Of a stretch of 64,000 nt of DNA, positions 11,341 through 25,600 are shown one piece after another (the first letter of the stretch is position 1; each line of letters starts with the position of its first letter). Location of the stretch: contig OX359200.1 of the NCBI GenBank assembly GCA_947172415.1, positions 2,234,501-2,298,500 of the forward strand, in the 5' to 3' direction. The notes under the pieces were generated by a model, which saw nothing but the letters and a program-made list of their open reading frames with translations, had not been told where the DNA came from and did no database searches. A program made the position numbers and the translations under genes. The stretch is from Chondrosia reniformis (taxonomy: Eukaryota > Porifera > Demospongiae > Chondrillida > Chondrillidae).

Positions 11341-12236
11341 AACTAGTTAGAAAACTAAGACATTCCATCATCCTGGTTACTTGTGGCAATCACTTACACT
11401 GTCTGTAAGACCCAAAGTATTGAATGACATTTGTGTATAAGTGTTAATGCTAATAGTGTATGTGTGGATTCGCACGCAAAGTTTTCATGTATATAAGAAC
11501 CAGAAACTGATAATATGATACTTTTTACAGAGCAAAATATGTTTTTTAGTTCTTCAGTTTGTGCTTGTATGTATTCTACAGAGAAACAGAATATGTCTCT
11601 ATTTACTTGTTGAAAGTCTGCTTGTAATTTCCTTGTTTCTGTTTGTATAATGCGGTTGCTGCTAACTTTAGGCTATCCATTTCATTTCCTGTTTTACTGT
11701 GATAAATGTGATTCATTGGTGTTTTTTTAGTTTGTAGTCCATGCTTGGAAGAAATCCAATTTTAGATTTTAGTAGTGTTTTAGAAATACTGCAAGTACGT
11801 AGATATCATATGAACTATTTGTAGTACATCTCTGGGTCTTCAATAGTTATCAGTTGAAGATATCATATACGTATCAGAGGGCCCTAACCTCATGACCCTA
11901 TTTCTGAAATAATAACAATGTTAATGTCAAGTACATAGAGCCTTGAACAGCTATTTAGATGATATAACCTATGTATGTACGTATGTAGTGTATTCCATTG
12001 TGCTTGTACACTTGTATTTGAATTTAAATTCAAATTCAAAACCTACTTATGTAATATATTCCATTTTACCCTTGTATGGATCAAGTGAACAATCTACAAC
12101 AGCTTTAGCCTGTAGATGTGTCGATTGCCATGTATTGTTGTTGAAGAAAACTACAAATTGAGTTCATTGCTTTTTTAGACTCGTTAATATTGGCAATCTC
12201 ATAGGTCTTTGAATGAGGGCACAGTTTCATATCAAC

Positions 12237-12350
12237 TTTTCTATTTTCTCCACTGGGCCAGACAGCTGTTTGCAGGAATTCTACACTTTATCAATGACAC
12301 TGGGAGTCTTTATCTGTTTTCTTCTGTTATCCTTAGCTCTCTGTGCTTAT
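12237..12350 (+). repeat. SINE-like dispersed repeat, copy 2 (partial)
   Basis: TTTTCTCCACTGGGCCAGAC AGCTGTTTGCAGGAATTC, then ATCAATGACACTGGGAGTC TTTATCTG, matching the 3' half of the copy at 39405-39610. Confidence 0.75.
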
Positions 12351-12419
12351 TCTATGTGTCATGTGTGCTGTGTAATTTGTTGTAGTATTTAAAGCTAGTG
12401 TTTGTCTGGTCCTTTTTAG

Positions 12420-13435
12420 ATGGAACCCCTGCTCCACCTTCCATAAGAAAAAAAAAGAGGGAATGGAAGAGAAAAGCATTATCAGTGAGCATAACCGTAG
12501 GATAAGGTTAAGCAGATTAGTAGCTGAAAGATCATAAATTTCAAGTACAAGCTAATATTTTGAGGTTTTGATTTTGAGAAGATTTAATGTCTACTGACTG
12601 AATATGACATTCCTTTTTTGCTATACACCTAGTAAACAATTCTCCATTAAAGTCTGGACCAGCAGTTTAAATGTATAATATAACTTTTGAAACCTTGCAT
12701 TTACGTTAATCATCCTGCTACAAATAAACTTGAATACTAATTTTACATCTGTAAGGGAAAGGATTGATACAGTACTTTTTGGGTCGTTTGTCCAGACCTG
12801 ACATTACAATCAGTTATCAGTTAGCACTTGCAACTACCATTTGAACAAATGTTCCTAATAGAATGATGTCACCATGCAGCGATAACCTTTTTACTGATTA
12901 CCAATTGCAATGTCCGATCTGGACAAACGACCCAAATAAGTACTGTATCTGTTAGATGTAAGGTTGATTTAATAATTACCAAGTGCTTCAACAAAATATA
13001 ATAGCAGGTATGCACATGGTCAAAACTCGTTCTACATCTCTGTATACACTTGGGTATTGGTGCCTATGTATTTTTCACTCGAATGCAAGCATAAGTATTA
13101 AAAATTTGTAGGAAAATTTGCTAAGTTCAACTGCATTTTAGTTTCCAGGTTATTGTAAATGAATCCATTATATTCTACCTACAATACTACTAATAAAAAT
13201 TTGAAATAAGTAGGATTGTATTTCCTTATAGAAAAGAATACAAAACTTGATGAAGCAGGTTGATGATGCTGCTTTGAGGGAAGTTTATGATGAGTTAGGA
13301 CTACCTTTTGAAAGGGAAGAAAAATCTCAAACCTCGACCATTGAACTGGAGGAGAAAGAGGTACAGCAAGATAAGAAGACACAAGAGACACAAATTGATC
13401 AGCCTTCGCCATCCGTAGAATCCAATACCTCGTAA
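12420..13435 (+). CDS. last two exons of an unrecognised gene (partial)
   Basis: Exon 12420-12484 (acceptor TTTTTAG, donor GTGAGC) encodes GTPAPPSIRKKKREWKRKALS. Exon 13232-13435 (acceptor CTTATAG) continues in phase 0 as KRIQNLMKQVDDAALREVYD, then ELGLPFEREE, then a Glu/Gln/Ser/Thr-rich acidic tail ending SVESNTS and a stop. The basic stretch followed by a predicted helix suggests a nuclear or nucleic-acid-linked protein, but no family is recognised. The first exon starts after one base of a split codon, so upstream exons exist and were not found. The intron holds the MITE at 12766. The stop lies 183 bp before the next gene's ATG. Confidence 0.6.
12766..12952. mobile_element. MITE with about 45-bp TIRs and TA flanks
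   Basis: ACAGTACTTTTTGGGTCGTT TGTCCAGA at the left matches the reverse complement of the right end (AAATAAGTACTGT, TCTGGACAAACGACCC), continuing through GACATT.CAAT. The ends read TA-CAGTACTT and AAGTACTG-TA, consistent with a Tc1/mariner-type TA target duplication. No ORF. Confidence 0.85.
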
Positions 13436-13618
13436 ACACTGATTATTATGCATGTGTATGTGTGAATATTATAGTATTGTGTAAAGGGTGGGATGAGCAC
13501 TCGAAACATGTCACACGTTCGGGCGTAACGGATCTCACAGTGGGTTGTGGTCGGAAGTGTTTCTAGCAGTAACTATTTGAACAGACAGGCGTATAATCCT
13601 GCTGTCAGTTTTGCGAGG
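13436..13618 (+). promoter_or_regulatory. short intergenic/leader region of the adhesion GPCR
   Basis: Only 183 bp separate the upstream gene's stop from the receptor ATG at 13619. The segment is more GC-rich than its surroundings and has no TATA box. The promoter and the upstream gene's 3' end must share this interval, or the two are transcribed together. Confidence 0.4.
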
Positions 13619-16600
13619 ATGGCGCTGGGGAGAGCAGTAGTGTTTTGCATTGCAGTTACTACCTTTTTTCAGACGGTATCAGGTATGTTCATCTCCTGTT
13701 AAACAGAATGCGTAGCTTTACGGAATGTATCTGTTAACAGGCTTAGATGCTATCACTGTCCAGAATGGTAGCGTTACAGCTAAAACAGGCACCTATGTAG
13801 CCTTGACTTGCGTTTTGGAAGGATTTCAGCCAAATAACGAGTCTATCCAATGGTCCTTTAATGGAGATATCCTATCTGTCCAAGATCCGAGGTATCTTCA
13901 GCAAATTATTCTAAAATCTGATATTTACGAGGCCACGCTGACATTTCTGAGTCCCAATATGGATTTGAGTGGAGAATATAAGTGTAAATTGCTTGAATTC
14001 TCCGGTGTCATCAACGTCACTATATTACCAGGTAAGGGACACACTGCATGACTACATATGATAGCAGCGAATCCTTGCATGTAGACCCTTTTTCTTAAAG
14101 TGCGGATTGTTAGATAATAAGAGCTGTAATTGATGATACACTGTTTGAATGAAAGGCACCTAGACTGCTTGGCCTGTAATGGTAGATAGTATACAGTATG
14201 TGGGTGTGACACCGTGTTTCATCTTGAAGGGCCACTGTCATGAAAAAAGTTTAACGGTCGATAGATATTACCTCGCAAGTTACCGAATTGGTAGTGAAAG
14301 TGAACATAGACTGATAGAGGCTTCTTAAGCTGCAGCAGTTCTGAGTCTTGGCAAACGTAGTGATAAGCGATGTATTGAAACAATTAAGCAATCCCAATGG
14401 TAACTGTTGTTTAGCAATGAAGGTGATGCATGGTATATCAGAATGAACTGAGTTGTTTTCTGTTGAAGTGTACTTTTGTTACAGCATGAAAAGAAGTTGT
14501 TAGGAAGTGGCTATTTGGAGCCATCCCTGGGAACATAAGGGAGTCACATTATAACTTGTAACTCACTTGAGACTCATTCCTATTCAGTTTTAAGTTGTTA
14601 AACATTGATTTTCTCATTTGAAACATTTTTTTCTGTATTTATAACTGAACTAGGATATTTAGATTTCCTACTACGTACTTTAACTGAGCTGGAGATCTAG
14701 CTTGACAGATTCATGCATAGTTTTGCTATTTATTTAGTAGCCGTTAAAACATTTAGATTCTTTGTAGGATTTTGATTGACACTGTAATAGATTCCTAGCT
14801 TTATATAGGATTATGATTGACTGTGACACTATAATAATTATAGCCATCCTAGGTAGGTGTAATAGCTTGTTCACTTTGATAGCGTGGTAGGATCTAAAGC
14901 TGATCTTAAAGCTTGAATATTATCATCATTTGACTCTGGATTTACCCCAACCTCTCAATTCGCCTATGGAGAGGAATTACCAAATAGGTTGTCCAGAAGT
15001 TTACTCAATGGAAACCAGGTCTCCCTTTTCCCACTCCGGAAAATGGTTTAGGCATAGACAGCTGTTTTGTCAACAGAGAGTGAGGTGACTGACCATCATG
15101 GAATTCTACCATGAGCCAAGCCAAGACTCCCTAGTTTTAGTCAAAGTTACCATTTTCTAACTAAATCCATGTCCTAAGAATGACAATATATTAATCCTAT
15201 AATATAGCTTAATTGTCATGCATGTATACGTATACGTGTACGTATATTTGCTTGTTCTTCATTTGTATTGTATATACGTATATAGGATGCTTTGCAGATA
15301 TTAAATCAGGCCCTCTTTCAGTTGGGGAAACACAGTTGATACCTTGTAAGAATCTTCATTTTGCTCTCAACAAGCTTGGAAATGCCAACCTCACATGCAT
15401 AGAAGACAGGAGGACTAGACTATCTTTGACAGACTGTACCTTTCAAAGAAGCCATTCAAATCCTTTAATTTTATTTCAGTATACAGTGGCTAAGAAGACT
15501 TTTAATACTAATAATGTGAGTTTATACACTTTAGTGGAGTCCTTGCATGAAAGTATTCAAATTATATTATGTCTATCCCATCCCTATACGTATGCCTAAT
15601 TGACAACATACAACTCTTTCTCCACATATCCAACCAGTATTCGTATTTAGCATATCCTATCCACCTTTGATAATTTGTATAAAGAGCCCTATATTGGATG
15701 CATGTACATACATCATAGCTCTCCAGACAGGTCAGTATATATACATATGTACGTACCTACCCTTGAGTGTTAATTTAATTGTATTTGCTTCCAAACAGGC
15801 TTGAATTGATGAGATTTTACTATTCATATGTATGTATGTACATATATGTCTTTAATTGTGCCTTTTTAATATTCATTTGTAGTCTGAAGCATTTGGTGCA
15901 AGTTTTACTATGGCAGTAAGTGAAGTACATAGATTATCAGTCTCCGGTTTTAGTGCATTGTTTGTTCTGTAATCATGATTGAAAACTGTATACTTTGTCT
16001 TGCTTTACTTTACAGTTTAATGATTTCATGATTGAGAGATTCCAGAACATTGGTGGATTTAGAGTTGCTAATGTTTACCTAGCTTACCTTGGGCAGTCTT
16101 CCACATTTAAGGTTGGACTACTTGCAATTTTCCTTGAGATTGAGACAGCAAATCAAAATATTAATGATTTAAACAGCCGTCTTCCAGAACTAAATGCAGA
16201 TATTAAGTTTTCAGATTCCTCTACTGCTATTCCAACAATGCCTGGCAAAGTCGTTTTATTACCTCAAGGTTATTGCTTGCAAGTTACATACATACATACA
16301 AGGACAATAAATGGTACAGGTGTATTGTCTGTGATGGCTGAAATATAACTACCATTTCTCACCTGTATCTTCCAAGAATAAATACATACACACATACGTA
16401 CACATGTATATGTATGTTTGTATGAATACCTACTTATACAGGTATGTGCAAACATGTGTACATTTTTGCCTCCTGTACCTTTCTGGTAGATGTATGCTCC
16501 TGTCCAAATGTTGTTACTAATTTTGATGAGGCTCTTGTTGAAGGTTCTTTGAAAGAGATTCCACTCTGTTATGCCCCCTCAAATGTACCCTCTCCTTGCT

Positions 16601-19600
16601 TGTGTAGCATGGGCTCCTGTCAGGTAGGTACTCAGTCAACTATACAAAATATTGTATAGTCAAGAATGCTGTCCTGTGCTAGAGAGTATACGTGTATACA
16701 TATATGCTCATACAATACAGTGTGAGCTCATTACAGTGAGCAAGCAAGATGAACAGAAAACAAAGCTTGCTACAGTTACATAACTGCATTGATATAATAC
16801 AATCTCTAATGAGAGTTTTATAGATTGGTTCATTATATACAGAGGAGTTTCAATGAAGGAATTTAAGTGATCTCGCGGTGTATTGCATGTACATAAATAC
16901 ATAGTTACATACATGTTGTACAGGATCCTAATTATACAATATTATCTTCTTCTTGCAAGACATATAATGAAGTCTTCATTATAATTCAAGTGTATTGTGG
17001 TTTATATGACCTGGTAGAAGAGAATGTTATATTCTCTGTAGTGCTTTGGAGTCTTTACCTCTAATGATACTAGTCAGGCAGATGGAACTATCCCACCCTG
17101 TATACTGGACACTGATGGAGATGGAATTCCAAATATTTATGTGAGTTACATACATGTATAGTTCATGTATACATGCATGCATACGTACATGTTATTATAG
17201 ATAAAAAGTTCATTCTTTACCTCTTTAACGCTAATGAACCAGTGATAGAGGTCAATATGTATGATTAATCAGTACACCATTAGAGTTTTCTCCTTTTACT
17301 TCTCTTCTTCTCCACTGAACTGGACAACTGATTCTGGGAATTTCACCCTTCATCATTGACCCTGTCTTCTTATTAATCTTTATGTATGTACGTAAGCATG
17401 TACGTATGTATCAGTAGTTTGTATGTACTGTACGTATATGCATGGGATAGCCATAGAATATAATTCTCTTGTTATTAAGTATACATTATTCTCGTATATT
17501 AGATAAGGAACTATCAGGCAGGCACAGTATTATGCTCTGTATTCTTTTAGGTTTTTGGCCTCGTATTATAAATAATTTACAACAACACCAAATTTGAAAT
17601 GATAAAATAGTTAAACAACTAATATTAAGAAACTAACCAAGTGGGAGAGGTAATTATCAAAATGAAATACGACATCATGAAAGGTACAAGATAACTATTT
17701 CTATCTACCTCAAATAATAGTTACAGATAGAAATTGTACAAGTGGTAGTGGTAGTGATGGAGATGACAGTTATTTTTTCTTCTCAATTCTCATTACCTTA
17801 AATTAAAATAGTGAAATTTCTAGTGCACAGCTTAAGGTGCCTTCATGTCCAGCTGAACTAAAGGTACTCCAGAACTTGTAGTGACTTTATCAATTTCAAA
17901 CTTACAAAATACAAACTCATGATCACTAAGCAAGAATAAAAATGCTTTTACTTTAAGAAAATTGTTAACATTTCTCTCCCATAAGCCTTTAGTCATTTCA
18001 AATGTAAAATGCTCTCTTTTGTCATACATTTTAATAATAAATCAGGACTTACTGATTCAGCTATCTAGATCTAAAAGGAGCAGCACCTGGGTTTCTGACT
18101 GGTCTATTGACTGTTGGGGGAATGTCATTAGTGGAGAAGAACTCAAAGGGCTTTGTTACTTTATAAGTGTATAGATTGGATTAAAGGTGAATCAGTATTA
18201 AAATAGTCTCCCTACCAGGTTTTTCAAAAAATACATCTTCATGAGGGTGGACAAATTAGAATGTGAAGAGAATACGAAGAAGAGAGAAAATATAGGTTAA
18301 GAATCCTTTGAGATTATTGTAATGTTGGTCACATCTGAATCAGACCGGGGAAGGAAGAGTTTTCAAACTCTTAGGCAAAGTTGAATCTAGAAATTTATGT
18401 CCATTGTTTGTAACAAATAATGTAAACACTAATTAACATAAAAATGTTATCAGTAGTTTGTATTGTTCTCCTGATTTAGGATAGTTGTGAAGAATGCTGT
18501 AGTGCTGAGCTGGAAGGTGGCATAATGTGGCCAGATACAATAGTAAATACAGTGTCATTTATTAGCTGCTCTATCCTTCATTCTTCATTTGAAGTCAAGA
18601 GTTTTGCAAAGAGAAGGTGTAATTTTGAAGGATGGGGAGAATTTGACACTAGTGAATGCACTTTTAAAGATGGAAGTAATGCTAGTGTAGTAATACTACA
18701 AGGGAAAATTAGCAGCTCATTAATTCAAGATATTGAAGCTTTCAGGAACATGGTTTGTTATGAATGCTATTAAAAATGTGAGGTACATATCTTACTCTAT
18801 ATAGTGTTTCTCTGTAAAATAGTGTTCGTATAAGTATTAGCTAGTTAACCTCTTAATGATTGATATGACCCATATTTGCATGCATGTCTTACTTGTGTTA
18901 CACCATCAATCATTGTTGCCTTATGATTGTCCTGAAATTACTTGCTATAACTAGAACTATTGAGCAATCACTGATGTATATGCTGTATCATTAGCTAGCA
19001 CTGACATTGTACTCACCGGGTACTCTTCTCTTTTCCAGCTCAAGAGAGATTTCTCAGCATATGGACCTGAGGATGTGAACGTGACAACATTTTCTGTTAA
19101 TATTGGGCCAAATTTCAGAGCTGGGATAAAATTTCCACTCTTAGTGAATGCATCAGTATTAACTGTTTATAATGGTCCTCCTCAAACAATCCAGAATCCA
19201 GTTATATATGGGCATGTTTCATCAGGTGTGTATTGTGAAGCTGTTATTCATGTTTCAGGCACTGCATGAGATTAGGCCTTAAACTTAAGTGGACTATGTA
19301 CGTACATGTGAACTAATAGTAGATACTTTCTACTACTATTAATCTATCTTCTTTACATAAGTATGCAAAGTAATAGTAGTTTTGATTATGTGAAGGCTGG
19401 TGTTCATTTTCTCATAATCCAAACTTTTAAAGTATGTACTAGCTATATACTGTACAAGAGAGCCAGATTTTCCAGTAGGATTCCTGATCTTAGTGTGGTA
19501 CAATGTCACCACATGTACAGTACTTAATGCCTGGTTACCAACTCACCCTTTCTATAGTTCAGTTTTCTGCATTCATGATATGGACATCCATTGTTACACA

Positions 19601-22600
19601 TGTCTTCCACCCTTCAATTAGACCGCTGCTTCTGCAACACCATGGCATCATCAGCTGGTAAGCTTCTTGAAACATGTGTCGGTGCACCAGGACCTGTATG
19701 CAGCTTTCCTGAGAGCAAGAGCCCAGAGGTATGCATACATACACACGTACGTACGTATGTGGATATCAGTTGGGTGGCTATGCGTAGGTGTCATGTATAC
19801 CGTATAGCAGGAAATATTCGAGGGTGGAAATTTTCTCGGAAATCCCACCAGACACTCCGGGAGAAATATTCCCGGTGTTTATTTTTGAAACAGTGCAACC
19901 AATGAGGAAGTTACGTATGTTAATTGAAGAATCTGCCCCATTTAAATTTATGTGTCTTTATTTTTGTAATACTAGACAACCACGAAATTTTGCACCATGC
20001 GAAAATTTCCCGCTATATGGTATATGGATGGGTATATGTATCAGATGGATGGTTCTATGTGTATGTGTGCTTACGTATGAGGTGGATGGATATCAGATGG
20101 GTAGCTATATGCGTATGCAGGATGGATAGCTATATCTGTACATTTTCATACGTACTTATGTTGGATGGATGAATAGTAGATGGGTAGCTATATATATGTG
20201 TACTTGTATGTATGTTGGATGGATAGATATTAGATGGGTATCCTCATCCAAAGCTCTCACTACGTTTAGTTCCCTATTGGCCTTTACATAGTTGCCAACT
20301 GTCCCGGATTGCCTGGAACAGACCCGGAAAATAAGCTATATGTATGTCCCGGTATGTAAAGATAAATACTTAGGATATTAGCCTCCCTTGTTATTTGAAT
20401 GGATTGCGTGTTGGTTTTAGCTTATAACCACATAATTTACTTCGCCGACAAATTTCATCATAAACAGTGTTTCTCAAGGAGAACAGGCCCTTGAATAGTC
20501 TCGTGTAGCCCAGACCACTACTCCCCTCCATTTTTTATGATGACACACGCAAGATGTCCCTGAAGTTAATTTGGAAAGTTGGCAACTATGCCTTTACCCT
20601 TACAAGTAGAATGTAAGAAAAATGATGTATTAAACATTCATGTACATATATGGGTAACAGATGGATGGATGTAATCTACCATTTAGTGCTGGATGGTTAA
20701 ATGGGTAGTGATGTTTAAAGCTAGGTCAAGTTTGGTCCCAAGAGTGTGTATACCTACGTACCTCTCTCCTTAGTGTGTGGATCCTTTTGTTGCTATTCAA
20801 GAAATTGACATGCCTTCACAATCTGTTACATGTGGTCTGGATAGTGATGGAGATGGAATACTAGATAGTATGGTAAGTCATGCAGGCCAGCTTATGACAA
20901 TAGTAACTGCACTTTCATGTATGTATTCTCATGCTACAGGATCCATGTCCAGATATTCACGTAAACCTTGACAATGAACCACCTTGTGAAAGTAAGCTTT
21001 CTACCACATTAGAGGAACACATTTTTACTTGAACTATTGCTGAAATGGTTAATAATTAAGCAAAGTCAGTAATCCCTTCACCAACAGTCTTATTTGTTTG
21101 TTGATTTAGGGTTATTACATTTAGCAATACGTAAGTGTCCTGTCTATTTTTGTATATTAACTATGGAGTAATATAAATGCATTACGTATTAAATATGAAC
21201 ATTGTTTGCATCCTGCAGTTAAAAGTGATCCTGATGGCTGTGTTAGTGGGATTGATGTACTATGGGACATAGAGTGGTCTCAAATATCAAGAAACACTTT
21301 TGATTACAAGAGATGTCCAGGTGGTTTAAGTGTCACAACAGGTGTGTGTGTGTGCATGTGTGTGTGTGTATACTTTCGTATATAAGACTCTTAATAGAAA
21401 TTTTGATTTGTAAGGAATGTATAAAGTAGCAATACTTAAGTTTAAATACAGATAACCAAGCAATACAGGTGTTATTATACAATGATGCAGAGCTAGTGAA
21501 AGGGGAGAAATAAGCCAGTTTTCTTTTTTAATTAGTGAGTAAGGTTAGAACTAGCGTTACCGCCTGGATTATACCACTCTTATCTGAATGGATTTCTCCT
21601 CTTATCATATTGAATCTCTTTATCATCTGCTACATATTTATTTAGCAGGTTGTGCTTATTATTACTAGAGAACAATAAATATTTTCTACAAAAATAGTGA
21701 AGATGTAGGGATGGCACAAAAAGCATAGAAACAAGAAAGAGATGTTACACAGTGAAGCATTAGCTATATATACATGAATCATACTACACCCTTGCTTGTA
21801 GGATTCATGCATAGCTAATGCTTCACTGTGTAACATTCCTTTCTTGTTTCTATGTTTTTTGTGCCATCCCTACATCTTCACTATTTTGTAGAAATATTTT
21901 ATTGTTCTCTAGTTTCTGTACTTTTTATGGAGCATAAGCTAGGAATTAGAGATCTATTATAAACCGTTTTGGTTTTGCAATCTTCGACTGAATATGACGT
22001 CATTAAAGTGGCAAATGCATTGAGGCTTTGACCCTTGGGCCATGAAAACCATCATACTCGATGAAGAAGAAAACGAAAGTGGGATATTTCAAAGTTTGTT
22101 CATTTGCCAGCGGAACATGGTCACTTGCCTTAAAGGCCAGTTTATAGTATGGCTGGTCTATTTTTAACTATACATAGCCTTTTTTCGGCGATTTTCAGCA
22201 TATTCTGGATTTTCGCTCCTATACAAATGTATAGGGAAAACGAAACAGCCCGTACCATCCCTACATACATGCCAAACTGGCAAAATTAAGAAGATTTTTC
22301 CATATTCTCCTCAATTGCAATTCAAAGATTCCCGTCCAAAATTTATGTATTGCAACTATTCACGGAATCCTCATTGTATTTAAAATAACTGAATGTTTGA
22401 TTGTTGAATGAGTTAAGTGGACTACACTGTAATTGTTTACATGCATATTTGAAGTATTGTGCTATACGTAGGTAAACTGTATATACAGTGCGTGTATTTG
22501 TTTCGTGTGTTTCTACATGTAGGTGTAGCAATGAGAGAATGTCTTGAAAATGGAACTTGGGGTCCTTCAATAGTGACTGGATGTAGATCTAGGGTTTTCA

Positions 22601-25600
22601 CAGTCACAGAAAAGGAAGTAAGTTTACATGCACATAAACACAATGGAACCACTCTTTTGATCTTTATAGTAAAATAAGGCAACTGCCTCGGAAAAAGTTG
22701 AGTGATTCAAAGTTTATTAGAAATTTTCATTTGAATGCACAACTAAACTTTCACATTGCTACAGATCATTTACGTTAGCTGGTTAGACGAAATGTAACCT
22801 GAAACTCTTTTTTCTTGATGGGAGGCGGGCATAAATCTATGAGCTGTGTTCAGTAGCCTTAAAAGCTAGATCTAGAGAGCTTACAGCCATACACCTACAG
22901 GTGGATTCTCATAACAAAATTATGTTTTCCTCAAAATAAGCTGCATTGTAGCATTACTTCCAACAAAGACGTTTTATTGGAGTGGATTTAAATACATACA
23001 ATGCTTAGCAAATTGATGTGTGGCTCTAGTCAGGGCAAGTCTCCCATGCTAGCTACATCCTGTTCCCTGTTAGTCCGAGAAAGGGCATAGTCAAACGTAA
23101 TGGGGACCCCTGCAGACTGAAATACAGAAATTATAATAGTACTGTACCATCATATAAATTATAAGTGGACTAGGTCAGTAACAAAGACTGTTTCTGGCCA
23201 TGGAAAGTTACCTTTCATCATCTGAACACTTTGGTATTCTTTTGCTGGTACTGTGAATACTTACATATATGCATGCATAACTGTAAATGTATGCTGATCT
23301 ATGTATATATAAAAGCGATCAACAACCAACATTTTTTAGGTCGGGAATGCCTATACAGCTCTTCAGTCAAGCCTTGCCTACAAAATGAATCCTACTGGAG
23401 AACGACTTGAGCTCCCCATAGCTCAATTTGCTGTAGTAACTGAAGCTACTTCCAAGTTACGCACTCAATCTAAAGCACAGAATACATTCCGTCAACGTGG
23501 CGCCCTGCTACCTAGAGACCTGGAATCGGCTAGCGAAGTGCTAAATATTATATCTATGTTAGTACTTTGTTCTTGACAACTGTGTGTATGTACATGTTTC
23601 AACTGTGTCATTGCATCCTTAACATTGCAAAACTGTGTGGACATGAACATCCTTGCTTCCATTTTTGTAAAAACAGTTGATGGATTAGCTTCTACGTCCC
23701 CACTTTAGGTACGGAGACAATACTAATCTATTTTCAATTAGTGATTTTGACCCAGATGTAAGTTTTAGCAACTTCTTGGTGTACATATGTGCATTGATTA
23801 GTTGATAGCTGGCTATTCTACATTCAGCTCTCTTGTTAACTCTCTCTTTGACATGCAGCCTCTCAATTGTCATTGCATCTTTATTAAGCTCTATTCTCTC
23901 CGTATATGCCAATTCAACCTTTTTCAAGACACATTAGATTTGGTATATACGTACATCACCAAAACTATAATTCTAACTATATAGAATATATAATATGTGT
24001 TTGGCAGGTACATACGTACGTACATACGTGTTTACAAAAATGAATATGTCTATAAATACAGCTCTACAAAATGTAACTGTATAGCCTACGTAGCTATATT
24101 GTCATAAATGAGAAGAAGAGAATAAGGTGCTACTGCAATATGAAAATACTATTCCACCGTATGATACAGTTGACGTTTGGAATATATGAAACACTTTAAT
24201 CTCATTAAAATCTAAAATGTCACTTTCTCTCTTCTTATTGGATAAACAGTTGTTTCTGGGAATTTCACCCTTCATCAGTGATTTTAGGAGTCATTGTGTT
24301 CTTTTTGATATTTTGTGACCCCTATATGCCCTATTAACCTATACATATAAATGTATGTTTTTCATTTAGGATCTATTTGTTGTATTGGATACCTTATTGG
24401 GAGGCAGTAACAATGAGTGGCAAACTTTAAATGACGTGAGCTGAGATACGTATATATTAAGTTACGTATGTATACAGTATGTGTAGGAAGATTAGTGTAA
24501 GACTTCAATAACTTCTATTTGGATATGTTACTGACATCCATCAATTCAAATTTGAAATTATGCATCCTTGATATTCTACATACACTCTACAAAAGAGAGC
24601 CATGCCAGTCTGGTATGTATGTGCTAAATTTACAATTACGTATGCTGCAGCATACATGATATCTAGTATAGATATATTGCAGTTAGTAATGCATTCTGCA
24701 CCTCAACTTCCCCACTTGTTCTAATATGCTGTGTTGAGCTGGAGCCATCAGTGAATGCAGAAACTAAATTCCCTTCAAAATAATAATCTAATACATTTAT
24801 CTACATGCTATGCCTGCTCTGTAAAGAAAGCCAATAAGGAACTAAAACTGGAGAGAGCTTTGGATGAAGACAGTCTTTTCCTTCTTCTGCTCCACTGGGC
24901 CAGACAGCTGTTTCTGGGAATGCCACCCTTAATCAGTAATCCTGTTTTTTCTTGATCTTGATCTTTGTGAATCCTTTGCTCATACACATACACATTAGAG
25001 TCCCTGTAGTCAGTGTATTTAAGCATGCAGAGATAAAGGTCAAGCAATTACCTGAAGGGTAGGTGATTAGGTATTGGGTCAGGCTGGTTGGTAAATGAGT
25101 ATAACGTTTTGAAGTCCATAACTTTTAAGATGGCAAGCCATTTGTTTGTACTTGCATTTTACAAATCATTCTTCAACAACACAAATCTCATTCATTAACA
25201 CATGCATTTATACATGTTGCAGGACCCTGACAGTGATGGGTCCCCAATGGCTATTCAGAGTTTAGAAAGACTAGTGGCATCTCATGCTCGAAGTCTTATG
25301 CTTGCTTTCAATGAAAGTAATGAGCCTTATTCTATGCAGTATGAAGGAAAAAACATTCGTAAGTCCACTGAATAATAAAGTGAACCTTTTGTAGTTTAGG
25401 TGTATAATTTATATATACTACACCCATTATGGCAACGAACTGATAATGGGGGACATTATATATCTACCATAATAGAATAAGGATTTCTTCTAACTGCGTT
25501 AAAATTTTTTGAAGGGTTCGCCTTTCGATATTTTGAACGTCTAGGGATACAGTTGGCAATTTCTTTTCTTGTCGCTATATTAACACTTACTTTTCCTCTT

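Noticed and set aside
13925-14212. Antisense ORF across the Ig exon
   Set aside because: Shadow of the coding exon on the + strand.
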